DNA from: Actinomycetota bacterium
GTDB taxonomy: Bacteria; Actinomycetota; CADDZG01; WHSQ01
NCBI GenBank assembly: GCA_030446465.1
Contig: JAUJNI010000002.1
Coordinates: 982,467 to 1,037,556 of the forward strand
Direction of reading: 5' to 3'
Length of the DNA stretch: 55,090 bases
Every line of letters begins with the position of its first letter. Within the stretch, counting starts at the first letter, position 1. The notes under the pieces are model-generated. The model had not been told where the DNA came from. It did not search any database and worked only from the letters and a program-made list of their open reading frames with translations. The position numbers were made by a program, and so were the translations under genes. Positions 41,654 to 49,337 of the stretch are shown piece by piece.

Positions 41654-43060
41654 CTAAAGAACGCTGGGCGGGTGCCGGTGGGCCCAGGGACGGGCCTCTT
41701 CGACCTGGGCCGAGACGCGGAGCAACGTCGCCTCGCCGGCCGGTCCCCCGATGAGCTGAGTACCGATCGGCAGACCGTCCGAGCTCCACTGAAGAGGGAG
41801 CGAAACCGCGGGCTGGCCCGAAGCGTTCGCCGGCGCGGTGAAGGCGACGATGGTCGACGCTCGAGCCAGCTGGGCCCACGGGTCCGCCTCCTCGAACATC
41901 CACCCGACCGGCCGGGGAGTCACGGGCATGGTCGGAGTGAGCAGCAGCTCGTAGCGGTCCCACAGCGACATGATCCTTCGGACCGCGCCCGACAGGGCTG
42001 TTCCGGCCCTCAGGTAGTCGATCATCGAAGTCGACCTCGCGGACTCGGTAAGCATGCGGTTGAGCGGCTCGGTCTGCGCCACGTCGAGATCGAGAAAGTC
42101 GGCGGCAAGGCCCTGAAAGATCGTGATGAAAGAGGCGGACAGCGTGGGATCGAACCAGCCGGGGTCCGCCTCCTCGACGGTGTGGCCGAGTGACTCCAGC
42201 AGCTCGGCGCTTTCGGTCGCCGCTTGCGCGACCTCGGGCTCCACCTCGGCCTCGATGGCGGGCTGGAGCGTGAAGGCGATCCTGAGGGGGCCCGGGTCTG
42301 CGCCGACCTCCTCGATGAAGGGACGCTGGGGCGGGGGGGCCCAGTGCGGGTCGCCGATTTCATAGCCTGACATGACGTCGAGGACCGCTGCGGCGTCCGC
42401 CACGGTTCTGGCTATGGGGCCGTCCGTTGCAAAGCCGAACAACGAGTCTCCCGCCGGCGCATGGGAGATGCGACCCCTCGCCGGCTTGATCCCGAACAGA
42501 CCGCAGCAGGAGGCCGGTATGCGAATCGAGCCGCCGCCGTCGCTGCCTTGGGCCACGGGACAAAGACCCGCAGCAAGCGCAGCGGCCGCTCCCCCGCTAG
42601 AGCCGCCCGGGGTGCGATCCAGGCTCCACGGATTGCGGCAGACACCGTTCAGCTCCGACTCGGTCTGAGGGACCGTCCCGAACTCGGGGGTGTTGGTCTT
42701 GCCGATCAGGATGAAACCGGCGTCTTTGAGGCGTTTGACCATAGCGGTGTCCTGGGCCGGCACGTAGTTTGCGTACTGCTTGCAAGAGAAGGTGGTGCGT
42801 ATGCCGGCCGTCTCGTTGAGGTCCTTTATCGCGATAGGCACCCCGTGGAAGGGAGGAAGCTCCTCCGTGGTCCCGATGCGCTGCTCCGCCTCTCGGGCCG
42901 CGGCAACCGCCGAATCGACGACGGTGACGTAAGAGTTGAGCGCGGGATCGAGCCTGTCGATGCGCTCCAAGTACAGCTCCATTAGCTCGACCGGCGAGAC
43001 CTCTTGCTTGCGAACGAGATCGGCCTGCTCGGTGGCCGGCATGAAAGCGATATCGGACAT
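41654..43060 (-). CDS. Amidase signature family hydrolase
   Basis: 468 residues. Hydrolyses amide bonds through a Ser-cisSer-Lys triad: Lys in GVPIAIKDLNETAG, cis-Ser and flanking glycines in TPGGSSGGAAAALAAG, and the nucleophile Ser in SDGGGSIRIPASCCG. Similar in length to GatA but not beside gatB or gatC, and more like catabolic amidases or 6-aminohexanoate-cyclic-dimer hydrolases. A promoter with an overlapping palindrome lies about 140 bases upstream. Confidence 0.9.
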   Translation of the reverse strand: MSDIAFMPATEQADLVRKQEVSPVELMELYLERIDRLDPALNSYVTVVDSAVAAAREAEQRIGTTEELPPFHGVPIAIKDLNETAGIRTTFSCKQYANYVPAQDTAMVKRLKDAGFILIGKTNTPEFGTVPQTESELNGVCRNPWSLDRTPGGSSGGAAAALAAGLCPVAQGSDGGGSIRIPASCCGLFGIKPARGRISHAPAGDSLFGFATDGPIARTVADAAAVLDVMSGYEIGDPHWAPPPQRPFIEEVGADPGPLRIAFTLQPAIEAEVEPEVAQAATESAELLESLGHTVEEADPGWFDPTLSASFITIFQGLAADFLDLDVAQTEPLNRMLTESARSTSMIDYLRAGTALSGAVRRIMSLWDRYELLLTPTMPVTPRPVGWMFEEADPWAQLARASTIVAFTAPANASGQPAVSLPLQWSSDGLPIGTQLIGGPAGEATLLRVSAQVEEARPWAHRHPPSVL

Positions 43061-43142
43061 CGGCGGAGTGTATCCCCGAGCCTTTCCCCTTTGTTCCTAC
43101 ACGTTCCTCGCATAGCAAGGCTCCCGTAGGAAAGAAAGACGA

Positions 43143-43166
43143 ACGGCGACCCTGAAGGATCGCCGT
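43143..43166. other. Hairpin in the amidase leader region
   Basis: Seven-base perfect inverted repeat ACGGCGA/TCGCCGT with a ten-base loop that can add a CC/GG pair around TGAA. It lies in the divergent region between amidase and methyltransferase, where a terminator is not expected, so an mRNA leader structure or regulator site is possible. Confidence 0.45.
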
Positions 43167-43199
43167 CCCATCCGACATCTTCCTCTCGGTCACGCCGCA

Positions 43200-43228
43200 G
43201 ACCGATAGACGCATCGGTCACTTGTCAA
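43200..43228 (-). promoter_or_regulatory. -35 element with adjacent operator-like palindrome
   Basis: The minus strand has TTGACA (43223-43228) within ACTTGACAAGT, followed closely by the perfect inverted repeat GACCGAT-N6-ATCGGTC (43200-43219), where a -10 would fall. The layout is that of a repressor site in a promoter driving the amidase, 140 bases downstream. No convincing -10 match is seen. Confidence 0.42.
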
Positions 43229-43268
43229 GTTGCGTCCGGCCGCGCCGGATATCAAGGTGGTTGCAGCC

Positions 43269-43886
43269 ATGGAGGAGCGACTGAAGTCGGCCGCGGCGCA
43301 GGCAATCGGGTTCATGCCAGAGCACGAGGGGCTCGCGCTCTATCGCGCCGGAGTGCAGGCTGCCCCCAACGGCCCGCTGCTCGAGATCGGCAGCTACTGT
43401 GGCAAGTCGGCCGTCTATCTTGGCGCCGCGGCGAAGGAGCACGGAAGCGTGCTCTTCTCAATCGACCACCACAGGGGCTCCGAGGAGCAGCAACCGGGCC
43501 ACGACTACTTCGACCCGCGTCTGGTCGACGAAGACAGACGCGTGGACACGCTGCCCGCGTTTCGTGCCACCGTGGAACAGGCAGGCCTGCAAGACACGGT
43601 TATCGGAATCGTCGGCTCGTCGGGGGTTGTCGCATCACAGTGGGCAACGCCGCTCGCCCTTGTCTTCATCGACGGCGGCCACAGCGAGCGGGCGGCGCAG
43701 GCCGACTACGACAGTTGGGCCCCCCAGGTAATGCCCCAAGGGCTGCTCGTCATCCACGACGTCTTCGAAGACCCGGCGGCGGGTGGCCGCGCGCCGTGGA
43801 ACGTCTATCGCCGAGCGCTCGACTCCAGACGGTTCGTGGAGGTCGCCGTCGAAGACACTCTGCGCGTCCTGCAGCGGGTCGAGTAG
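43269..43886 (+). CDS. Class I SAM-dependent methyltransferase (Methyltransf_24-like)
   Basis: 205 residues from the ATG at 43269, with AAGGTGG about nine bases before; a TTG at 43230 would add 13 residues. The SAM loop is GPLLEIGSYCGKSAVYLGAA, the acidic strand-2 end LFSIDHHRGSEEQQ, and ALVFIDGGHSERAAQADYDS the next motif. The family methylates sugars or small molecules, with predicted metal ligands in IDGGH and VIHDVF. Its end overlaps that of the toroid gene on the other strand by 82 bases, a long overlap that may reflect a frame error in the toroid gene. Confidence 0.8.
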   Translation: MEERLKSAAAQAIGFMPEHEGLALYRAGVQAAPNGPLLEIGSYCGKSAVYLGAAAKEHGSVLFSIDHHRGSEEQQPGHDYFDPRLVDEDRRVDTLPAFRATVEQAGLQDTVIGIVGSSGVVASQWATPLALVFIDGGHSERAAQADYDSWAPQVMPQGLLVIHDVFEDPAAGGRAPWNVYRRALDSRRFVEVAVEDTLRVLQRVE

Positions 43887-44932
43887 CGGAGCGACGGCAG
43901 CTCGAGGGTTCGGCCGAGAGACGTCCCGGCCCCGGCGGCGGGGCCCGCATCACCGAAGAAGGCAGAGGTGGGGCCGGAGCCTTGCAGCACGTCGGCCGCG
44001 AGAACCACAGCCGCCGCGCTCCAGGTCGTTCGTTCCACAGGCCAGCGCGTGCCGTCCGGGAAGGTGGCGCCCGTCCAATAGGCGCCGTCCTCGCCGCGCA
44101 GGTGCTGTACCCATCTCAACAGCAGAGTCGCATCCTCGTACCGGCCCACTGCCGCAAGCGCGATGGCAAGCTCACAGGTCTCCGCCGTCGTTACCCACGG
44201 CCGATCGGACACGCATCTGGCCCCCAGCCCCGGCACCACGAAGGTGTCCCATCGTTCGTCGAGTCGCCGGACGGCGGCCTCTCCCCGAACCCCTCCCCCT
44301 AGGACCGGGTAGTACCAGTCCATCGCAAACCGTTTCTTGGGCTCAAACGATGGAGGCGTCCGAGTGAGGGCGTCCGACAACGCGCCGAGGGCGAGCTCCC
44401 ACTCCGGTTGCGACTTTCCGACCAGCTCGGCCAGCGCCAGCGCGCAGCGAAGGCTCAAGTGGATGCAGGAGCATGAGGTCACCAGGGCGCGGGGCCAGGC
44501 GCGCAGCTTGGAGTCCCGGGCCCAGTAGATCCCGCCGTCGGCGCTCTGCAGCTCGAGGACGAACCCCATTGCCTGCTCGATCATCGGCCACATCTGCGCC
44601 ACGAAGGCCTCGTCCTGGGTGGCGAGGAAGTGGTGCCACACCCCCGCGGCGCAGTAGGCCACGAAGTTGGCGTCGAGGGTCGGATCGAGGACCCGGCCCT
44701 CCTGCAACGAGGCGGGCCACGCTCCGTCGCCTCTCTGGGTGCGCGCCAACCATTCGTAGGCCCGTCGCGCCTCGGCGTGAAGGCCCCCGACGTCCAGCGC
44801 CATGGCGGCCTCGACGTGGTCCCACGGATCGACGTGGCGGCCCTCGCTCCACGGGATCGATCCGTCCGGTTGCTGCTGCTCGCCGATCCACTGGACGGTG
44901 CGAGCGACGTCGCGTGCCGATAAAGAGCTCAC
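43805..44932 (-). CDS. Alpha/alpha-toroid protein, prenyltransferase/terpenoid-cyclase-like
   Basis: 375 residues from a GTG that overlaps the stop of the upstream methyltransferase (GTGA). Repeated Q..DG.xxW elements, WIGEQQQPDGSIPWSEG, LARTQRGDGAWPASLQEG, LELQSADGGIYWARDSK and VQHLRGEDGAYWTGATF, mark a six-hairpin toroid as in terpenoid cyclases or glycan lyases/hydrolases. Conserved aromatic and acidic residues (DPTLDANFVAYCA, WYYPVLGGG, RPWVTTAETCE) suggest a catalytic cavity. The last about 45 residues are low-complexity Arg/Ser/Thr and may come from reading past a missed stop. Last gene of the GT operon. Enzyme activity unknown. Confidence 0.72.
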   Translation of the reverse strand: MSSLSARDVARTVQWIGEQQQPDGSIPWSEGRHVDPWDHVEAAMALDVGGLHAEARRAYEWLARTQRGDGAWPASLQEGRVLDPTLDANFVAYCAAGVWHHFLATQDEAFVAQMWPMIEQAMGFVLELQSADGGIYWARDSKLRAWPRALVTSCSCIHLSLRCALALAELVGKSQPEWELALGALSDALTRTPPSFEPKKRFAMDWYYPVLGGGVRGEAAVRRLDERWDTFVVPGLGARCVSDRPWVTTAETCELAIALAAVGRYEDATLLLRWVQHLRGEDGAYWTGATFPDGTRWPVERTTWSAAAVVLAADVLQGSGPTSAFFGDAGPAAGAGTSLGRTLELPSLRYSTRCRTRRVSSTATSTNRLESSARR

Positions 44933-45663
44933 GCGGCAACCTTGGAGGTGCTGGGTGCGGCGACCTTTGAGGCATAGAGGACGAGGCTCTTTCCGAGAAT
45001 CGGGTTCAGGATCCGCTCGAGCGCTCGTACGGCCCGCGGCTTGTTCATGAGGTCCCACACGAGAAAGCGGTGATAGAGGGCCGGCACCCTGGCGGTGTCG
45101 TTGTCGATCCCGAAGAGGCACTTGAGCCACCAGTAAGGCGAATGGAGGGCGTGGGAGAAGTGCGTGTCGACGACCTCGAAACCAGCCTCCCGCAGCTTAG
45201 AGATCAGCTCGGGGGCACGGTAGATGCGCACGTGGCCGCCGGGAACCGAGTGATACCGGCGCGACAAGGCCCAGCACACTCGCTCCGGCCACCAGCGAGG
45301 AACGGTTACGGCGAGACTGCCGCCAGGCTTGAGCACGCGGCCTATCTCGGCCAGCGCGTCGCGGTCGGCGACAACGTGCTCGAGCACCTCGGAGGCGATC
45401 ACTAGGTCGAAGGCGCCGTCGGTGAAGGGAAGCGCGCAAGCGTCTGCCTGGGTGAAGAGCGAGTGGGGAGCCGGCCGGCGGCCGGCAGTGAGGAGCGAGA
45501 CAGTGTCCGCGGCCTCCTTCAACGGCGCGAGGTTCACATCGGCGGAGACCACCTTTAGGCCCCGCAGCAGCGCCTCGAAGGTGTGGCGGCCTGCGCCGCA
45601 GCCAAGGTCCAGGACCAGCTCTCCGGGCCGGCCCCCCCAGCGGTCGAAGTCGAGGGTCAGCAC
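44929..45663 (-). CDS. Class I SAM-dependent methyltransferase
   Basis: 244 residues from the GTG at 45661-45663, which overlaps the glycosyltransferase stop by seven bases; the longer open frame upstream is a shadow of that gene. SAM loop LVLDLGCGAGRHTFEALLRG, then VVSADVNLAPLKEA, FDLVIASEVLEHV and RVLKPGGSLAVTVPRWWPER: a Methyltransf_11-type fold. The C-terminal part has aromatic patches (HSPYWWLKCLFG, YHRFLVWDLM) that could touch a membrane lipid. Middle gene of the three-gene operon, so a glycolipid or cell-wall glycan intermediate is a plausible substrate. Confidence 0.88.
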   Translation of the reverse strand: MLTLDFDRWGGRPGELVLDLGCGAGRHTFEALLRGLKVVSADVNLAPLKEAADTVSLLTAGRRPAPHSLFTQADACALPFTDGAFDLVIASEVLEHVVADRDALAEIGRVLKPGGSLAVTVPRWWPERVCWALSRRYHSVPGGHVRIYRAPELISKLREAGFEVVDTHFSHALHSPYWWLKCLFGIDNDTARVPALYHRFLVWDLMNKPRAVRALERILNPILGKSLVLYASKVAAPSTSKVAA

Positions 45664-46925
45664 CGCTCCAACACCTTCCTGTACTCCTCCACCGTCGCCC
45701 GGGCTGTCTCCCTCCACGTGAAGTGACGAACCCGCGCACGGGTGCGGGCTGCGGCCCCCATGCGCTCGCGCGCGGACCGGTCCTCGAGCAAGCGTCCCAG
45801 CCCGCCCGCAAGGGCTCCGGCGTCGCCCGGAGGGACCAATAGGGCCGTGTCGCCGTTGGTCCCCGCGATCTCCGGTAGAGCACCGACGTTGGTGGCGACC
45901 AAAGGGAGACCACATGCCATCGCCTCTATGGCCGGGAGTGAGAAACCCTCGTACAGCGAGGGCACCAGAGCGACCTCCGCCTCGGCAAAGAGCTCCACCA
46001 ACCGCAGAGAGTCGACCCGCCCCTCGAAGCGAACCGCCCCTTCGAGACCGAAGCGACGAACCGCGTCGCGCGCTGCAGGACCGTTGCCCCCTTTCCCCAC
46101 CACAACGAGCTCCGCATCAATTTCTGTGCGGAGCTTGGCCAGCGCCTCGATTCCGACCACGAGCCCCTTCATCGGCGCGTCGGAGCTTGCGAGGGTGATC
46201 ACGCAACCTGGTCGGCGCGCAACCCCCGACAACGGGCGGAAGAGGTCGGTGTCGACGCCGTTGTGCACGAGCGCAACACGATCGGGCACGACGGCGAGCT
46301 CCCTAATGACATCGTCACGGGCGGACTCGGAAACGGTGAGGAGCCGGGGCAGCGCCCGGGCCACGCGCCCCTGCATACGCGTGAAGCCGTACCACCGCCG
46401 CAGCGCCAGCCTCTTCTTCCGGTTCGGCGCCAGCGCCAGCTCCAGGCGCCGGTCGATGGAGATGGGATGATGCACGGTGGCGACGACGGGCAGGCCGGCG
46501 CGGCTTAACCGGAACAGCCCGTAACCGAGGCACTGGTTGTCGTGCACCAGGTCGAACTCGTCCGCTCGGTCGGCCAGCAGGCGCGCGACCCGAAGGCTGA
46601 AGGTCAGCGGCTCGGGAAAGCTCGCCGCGCACATCGCTGCGTACTCGAGCAGGTCGGTGGGGCCTCGGAGCTCCCCTCGGGAGGGCCTCCTAAAGGGATC
46701 CTCCGGCCGATAGAGGTCGAGGCTCGGCACCTTGGTAAAGGACACCGCGGAGTCGAGCTCTGGATACGGCTGCCCCGAGAAGACCTCGACGTCGTGCCCC
46801 AACTCGACCAAGGCCCGGCTGAGGTAATGGACGTAGACGCCCTGGCCTCCGACGTGAGGATGCCCCCGATAGGTCAACAGCGCTATTCGAAGAGGTCTCT
46901 TGGAGTCGGTCACCGGCGCACGCAC
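45657..46925 (-). CDS. Glycosyltransferase family 4 protein
   Basis: 422 residues, GT-B fold, retaining. N-terminal domain RIALLTYRGHPHVGGQGVYV and the loop FDLVHDNQCLGYGL; C-terminal nucleotide-sugar domain with VALVHNGVDTDLFRPL, VALVPSLYEGFSLPAIEAMA (the E-x7-E motif) and GLPLVATNVGALPEI. The GTG start at 46925 or a GTG four codons on; no clear ribosome site. It transfers a sugar from a nucleotide-sugar donor at the cytoplasmic membrane. First gene of the operon with the methyltransferase and toroid protein. Confidence 0.92.
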   Translation of the reverse strand: MRAPVTDSKRPLRIALLTYRGHPHVGGQGVYVHYLSRALVELGHDVEVFSGQPYPELDSAVSFTKVPSLDLYRPEDPFRRPSRGELRGPTDLLEYAAMCAASFPEPLTFSLRVARLLADRADEFDLVHDNQCLGYGLFRLSRAGLPVVATVHHPISIDRRLELALAPNRKKRLALRRWYGFTRMQGRVARALPRLLTVSESARDDVIRELAVVPDRVALVHNGVDTDLFRPLSGVARRPGCVITLASSDAPMKGLVVGIEALAKLRTEIDAELVVVGKGGNGPAARDAVRRFGLEGAVRFEGRVDSLRLVELFAEAEVALVPSLYEGFSLPAIEAMACGLPLVATNVGALPEIAGTNGDTALLVPPGDAGALAGGLGRLLEDRSARERMGAAARTRARVRHFTWRETARATVEEYRKVLERC

Positions 46926-47035
46926 ACAAGCAGTGAACGAGAGACGAAGTGTGCGCCTTGCCCTTCTCCGAAGCGGTTCAATCGCGAGGCTGCAGCAATG
47001 CTAGGCCGTCGGCCGATTACAGGGGTAAGAGAGCC

Positions 47036-47446
47036 TCATCGCTCTTGGCGAAGGCGCTGTGCCGTCTTCAGCGCCGCAAGCGCGAGCCAGGATCCCACGA
47101 GCGCGTACAGCCCGGGGTTACCGGTACCCCGCAAAAGGATGAGCCCGAGTTCCGGATCCAGGAAAGGGGGGGGTCGGCCGCCCACTACGATGCCTACTAT
47201 CAATACGAAGCTAGCGGCGAATAACGATGCCCCTGACCAGTACAGAAGGGCGGTAGTCAAGAAGCCGATGAAGAGGGTCATCAGCATTGGTGCCGTCGCA
47301 GGGCGAAGATCGTTCGACAAGTCTACTGCTTCAACCTGAACCGGATCCAGTATCCCCCAAGTTAAGACAGCCACTCCGGTACCCAACAGAATGTTGGTGA
47401 CGACCCGCAGCTTCTTTTCGGTCCCCCCACGACGAGCTTGACTCAT
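47036..47446 (-). CDS. Small membrane protein, four helices
   Basis: 136 residues. Charged start (RRGGTEKK) and four hydrophobic segments: VVTNILLGTGVAVLTWGILD, TLFIGFLTTALLYWSG, LFAASFVLIVGIVVGG and LYALVGSWLALAALKTAQRL. It is 30 bases downstream of the secreted protein gene on the same strand and may be the last gene of that islet operon. No family recognised. ATG start. Confidence 0.65.
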   Translation of the reverse strand: MSQARRGGTEKKLRVVTNILLGTGVAVLTWGILDPVQVEAVDLSNDLRPATAPMLMTLFIGFLTTALLYWSGASLFAASFVLIVGIVVGGRPPPFLDPELGLILLRGTGNPGLYALVGSWLALAALKTAQRLRQER

Positions 47447-47476
47447 AAATCACCCGCGTACTGAGTTCGACTCGCT

Positions 47477-47956
47477 TTATGGATAGTAATAGTCGTGAAT
47501 GTGCGTGTAGAGACCGTTTTGGCTGCATGGAGGGTACGCAGTGCTGTAGGATCCCTCACCCGACTGTCCTTTGAACTTATGTACGTAGCCAGCGGGCGTC
47601 CTGTCATAGCCACAGTGAAAATGCTGGATCCAGCGGGTGCGCCTTCCCCAGTACACTGACGGAGTACGCCGATATCCGCAGCCCTCGGAGGCCGGTCCAC
47701 AGTACACCGTTTCGTCACGGATCGAATCGCTATGATCGCCGCTTGGGGACACCCTAAATCTGACGTGGATGTAATCTACTCTTTCGTCGGCGTCAAGCCA
47801 TGCATATGCCCCATATCTGTCGTTAGAAGCGTTCCAAATCCTCCTATAGTGGCTCCAACTGTGCGCAGCGGCCGGGGGAGCGAATCCGACAAAAAGCCCC
47901 GTAAGAAAGAACCCAATGGTGAGGGCCCCCACGCAGAGACGCCAACTCTTGATCAA
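47477..47956 (-). CDS. Secreted Cys/His-rich protein, copy A
   Basis: 159 residues from a TTG start with a G-rich ribosome site about eight bases upstream. Signal peptide (ALTIGFFLTGLFVGFAPPAA) with cleavage after AAA. The mature part begins HSWSHYRRIWNASNDRYG and contains WLDADERVDYIHVRFRV, YCGPASEGCGYRRT, RRTRWIQHFHCGYDRTPAGY and the end HIHDYYYP. Four cysteines could form two disulfides; nine histidines suggest metal binding. It aligns nearly end to end with copy B at 48703-49185. Base composition is lower in GC than the neighbours. Not recognised as a known family. Confidence 0.7.
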   Translation of the reverse strand: MIKSWRLCVGALTIGFFLTGLFVGFAPPAAAHSWSHYRRIWNASNDRYGAYAWLDADERVDYIHVRFRVSPSGDHSDSIRDETVYCGPASEGCGYRRTPSVYWGRRTRWIQHFHCGYDRTPAGYVHKFKGQSGEGSYSTAYPPCSQNGLYTHIHDYYYP

Positions 47957-48021
47957 GGTCTCGACCCCCCTGCTTCGTTCCCACCTAAAATGATCCCGTG
48001 AGACAACGTACTCCCGCCCCT

Positions 48022-48651
48022 CTACTGCAGTCGGTAGGGTTCAGTAGCTTTCAACAGCTCAGGCCACAGAAGTAAGGTAGAAACCTCACCACTATCAGAC
48101 CCCGCGACAATATCGGTCACTCGATTCGCGGCAACGCCTTGAACGACCCCCACGACGGCGTGTGGGGAGTCGATGTAGCTGAGAACTATCCCTTGACTCT
48201 CGTACGTCGATGAAAGATATCCATGCCACTCTTGGTAATCGGGCGCAATATCGGCGCGGGGCAACAGCAGCCACACGGCCACGAGATTCCCACCTTCGTC
48301 GGTGAACTCTAGGAATGCGCCATCAACCACGTTAGCAACGTTGTCTTCTAGGCATGTCCAATTACCTATGTTGAATCGCTTGCCCACAAGAGGACCCGGG
48401 ATAGTGATCTGTTTTCCCAAACCCGACGCTGCGAAGCCATCGTCAGAGAGACCTAAAGCCAGCCCGTTCACTATGGGCGCGCAGGGTGCATCACTCGGGA
48501 CGGTAATGGCTAAGGGGCTTGCCGGAGCTGGTTCGACATCTTCCGCGACATAGGGATCTTCCGTGTTGCCAAGGACGGACGATGAAGAGAAGCCTATCAA
48601 AAGCAGCGCCGCGACGAAGAAGCAGGACGTTGCCACACGTAGAGGTTGCAC
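48022..48651 (-). CDS. Secreted protein of unknown function
   Basis: 209 residues from a GTG with AAGGAG about ten bases upstream. Signal peptide RVATSCFFVAALLLIGFSSS. The mature part is beta-rich and hydrophilic, with two cysteines (SDAPCAPIVNGLALGLSDDG and NIGNWTCLEDN) and a C-terminal WPELLKATEPYRLQ. It sits between the two paralogous secreted genes, 51 and 65 bases from them, all in one direction. No similarity to the paralogues is seen. Low GC like its neighbours. Confidence 0.62.
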   Translation of the reverse strand: MQPLRVATSCFFVAALLLIGFSSSSVLGNTEDPYVAEDVEPAPASPLAITVPSDAPCAPIVNGLALGLSDDGFAASGLGKQITIPGPLVGKRFNIGNWTCLEDNVANVVDGAFLEFTDEGGNLVAVWLLLPRADIAPDYQEWHGYLSSTYESQGIVLSYIDSPHAVVGVVQGVAANRVTDIVAGSDSGEVSTLLLWPELLKATEPYRLQ

Positions 48652-48702
48652 TTCTAGTTATCTCCTTCTGTTCCGGCGGTTCTAAGCATGACGAGGAACT
48701 CC

Positions 48703-49185
48703 CTATGGGTAATAGTAGTCATGAAGGTGACCGTAGAGACTGTTCGAGTTGCATGGGCCGTAAAGCGCACGAGGTGTCGTGTCGTTAGCCCTTCCGAGGA
48801 ACTTGTGCACGTAACCAGCAGGGGTCCTGTCGTAGCCACAGTGCACGTGCTCTATCCAGCGCGTTCGTCTTTGCCAGTACGTTGACGTAGTTCTCCGGTA
48901 TCCGCAGCTTTCACTCGCCGGACCACAATAGAGCCCTTCTTGCCGAATAGGATCGTCCGAGATGCTGCTCTTGACCCTAAAACTGACATGCATGAAATCA
49001 ACCCGCTCGTCGGCATCAAGCCATGCGTATCCGCCGTATCTGTCGTTGGAAGTGCTCCAAATCTTCCGATAATGGCTCCAACTGTGGGCAGCAGCCGGTA
49101 AAGCGACTCCTACAGAGAAAACCGAGATGAAGGTCGCAACGATGACCGGCCGCACGGCAAAACGACAATCGAGCCGCGTACTCAA
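48703..49185 (-). CDS. Secreted Cys/His-rich protein, copy B
   Basis: 160 residues from the TTG at 49183-49185, chosen because AGGAG lies about seven bases upstream and because it gives the same pre-mature length as copy A; an earlier TTG at 49224 lacks a site. Signal peptide VIVATFISVFSVGVALPAAA. Mature start HSWSHYRKIWSTSNDRYG, then WLDADERVDFMHVSFRV, YCGPASESCGYRRTTS, RRTRWIEHVHCGYDRTPAGY and end HLHDYYYP. All four cysteines and most histidines match copy A, while the loops diverge. First gene of the islet. Function unknown. Confidence 0.7.
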   Translation of the reverse strand: MSTRLDCRFAVRPVIVATFISVFSVGVALPAAAHSWSHYRKIWSTSNDRYGGYAWLDADERVDFMHVSFRVKSSISDDPIRQEGLYCGPASESCGYRRTTSTYWQRRTRWIEHVHCGYDRTPAGYVHKFLGRANDTTPRALYGPCNSNSLYGHLHDYYYP

Positions 49186-49337
49186 GCTTAGACTCCTACT
49201 GGGTCGCCTTATTGGTTCAGCCAAATCGGCTTCGGACGCTTAAGGACGAACGCGTCACGATCGCCGAATGGTATGATCCACACCTCCTTTTATCACGCTC
49301 CCCCGTCGATTACAAGCCTTCGTCAACGTACCTCGAG

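Noticed and set aside
49211-49300. Short frame after a strong AAAAGGAGGTG (about 23 codons ending at 49211)
   Set aside because: It has no ATG/GTG/TTG at correct spacing (only a GTG inside the ribosome site or an ATA) and no recognisable product; possibly a leader remnant.
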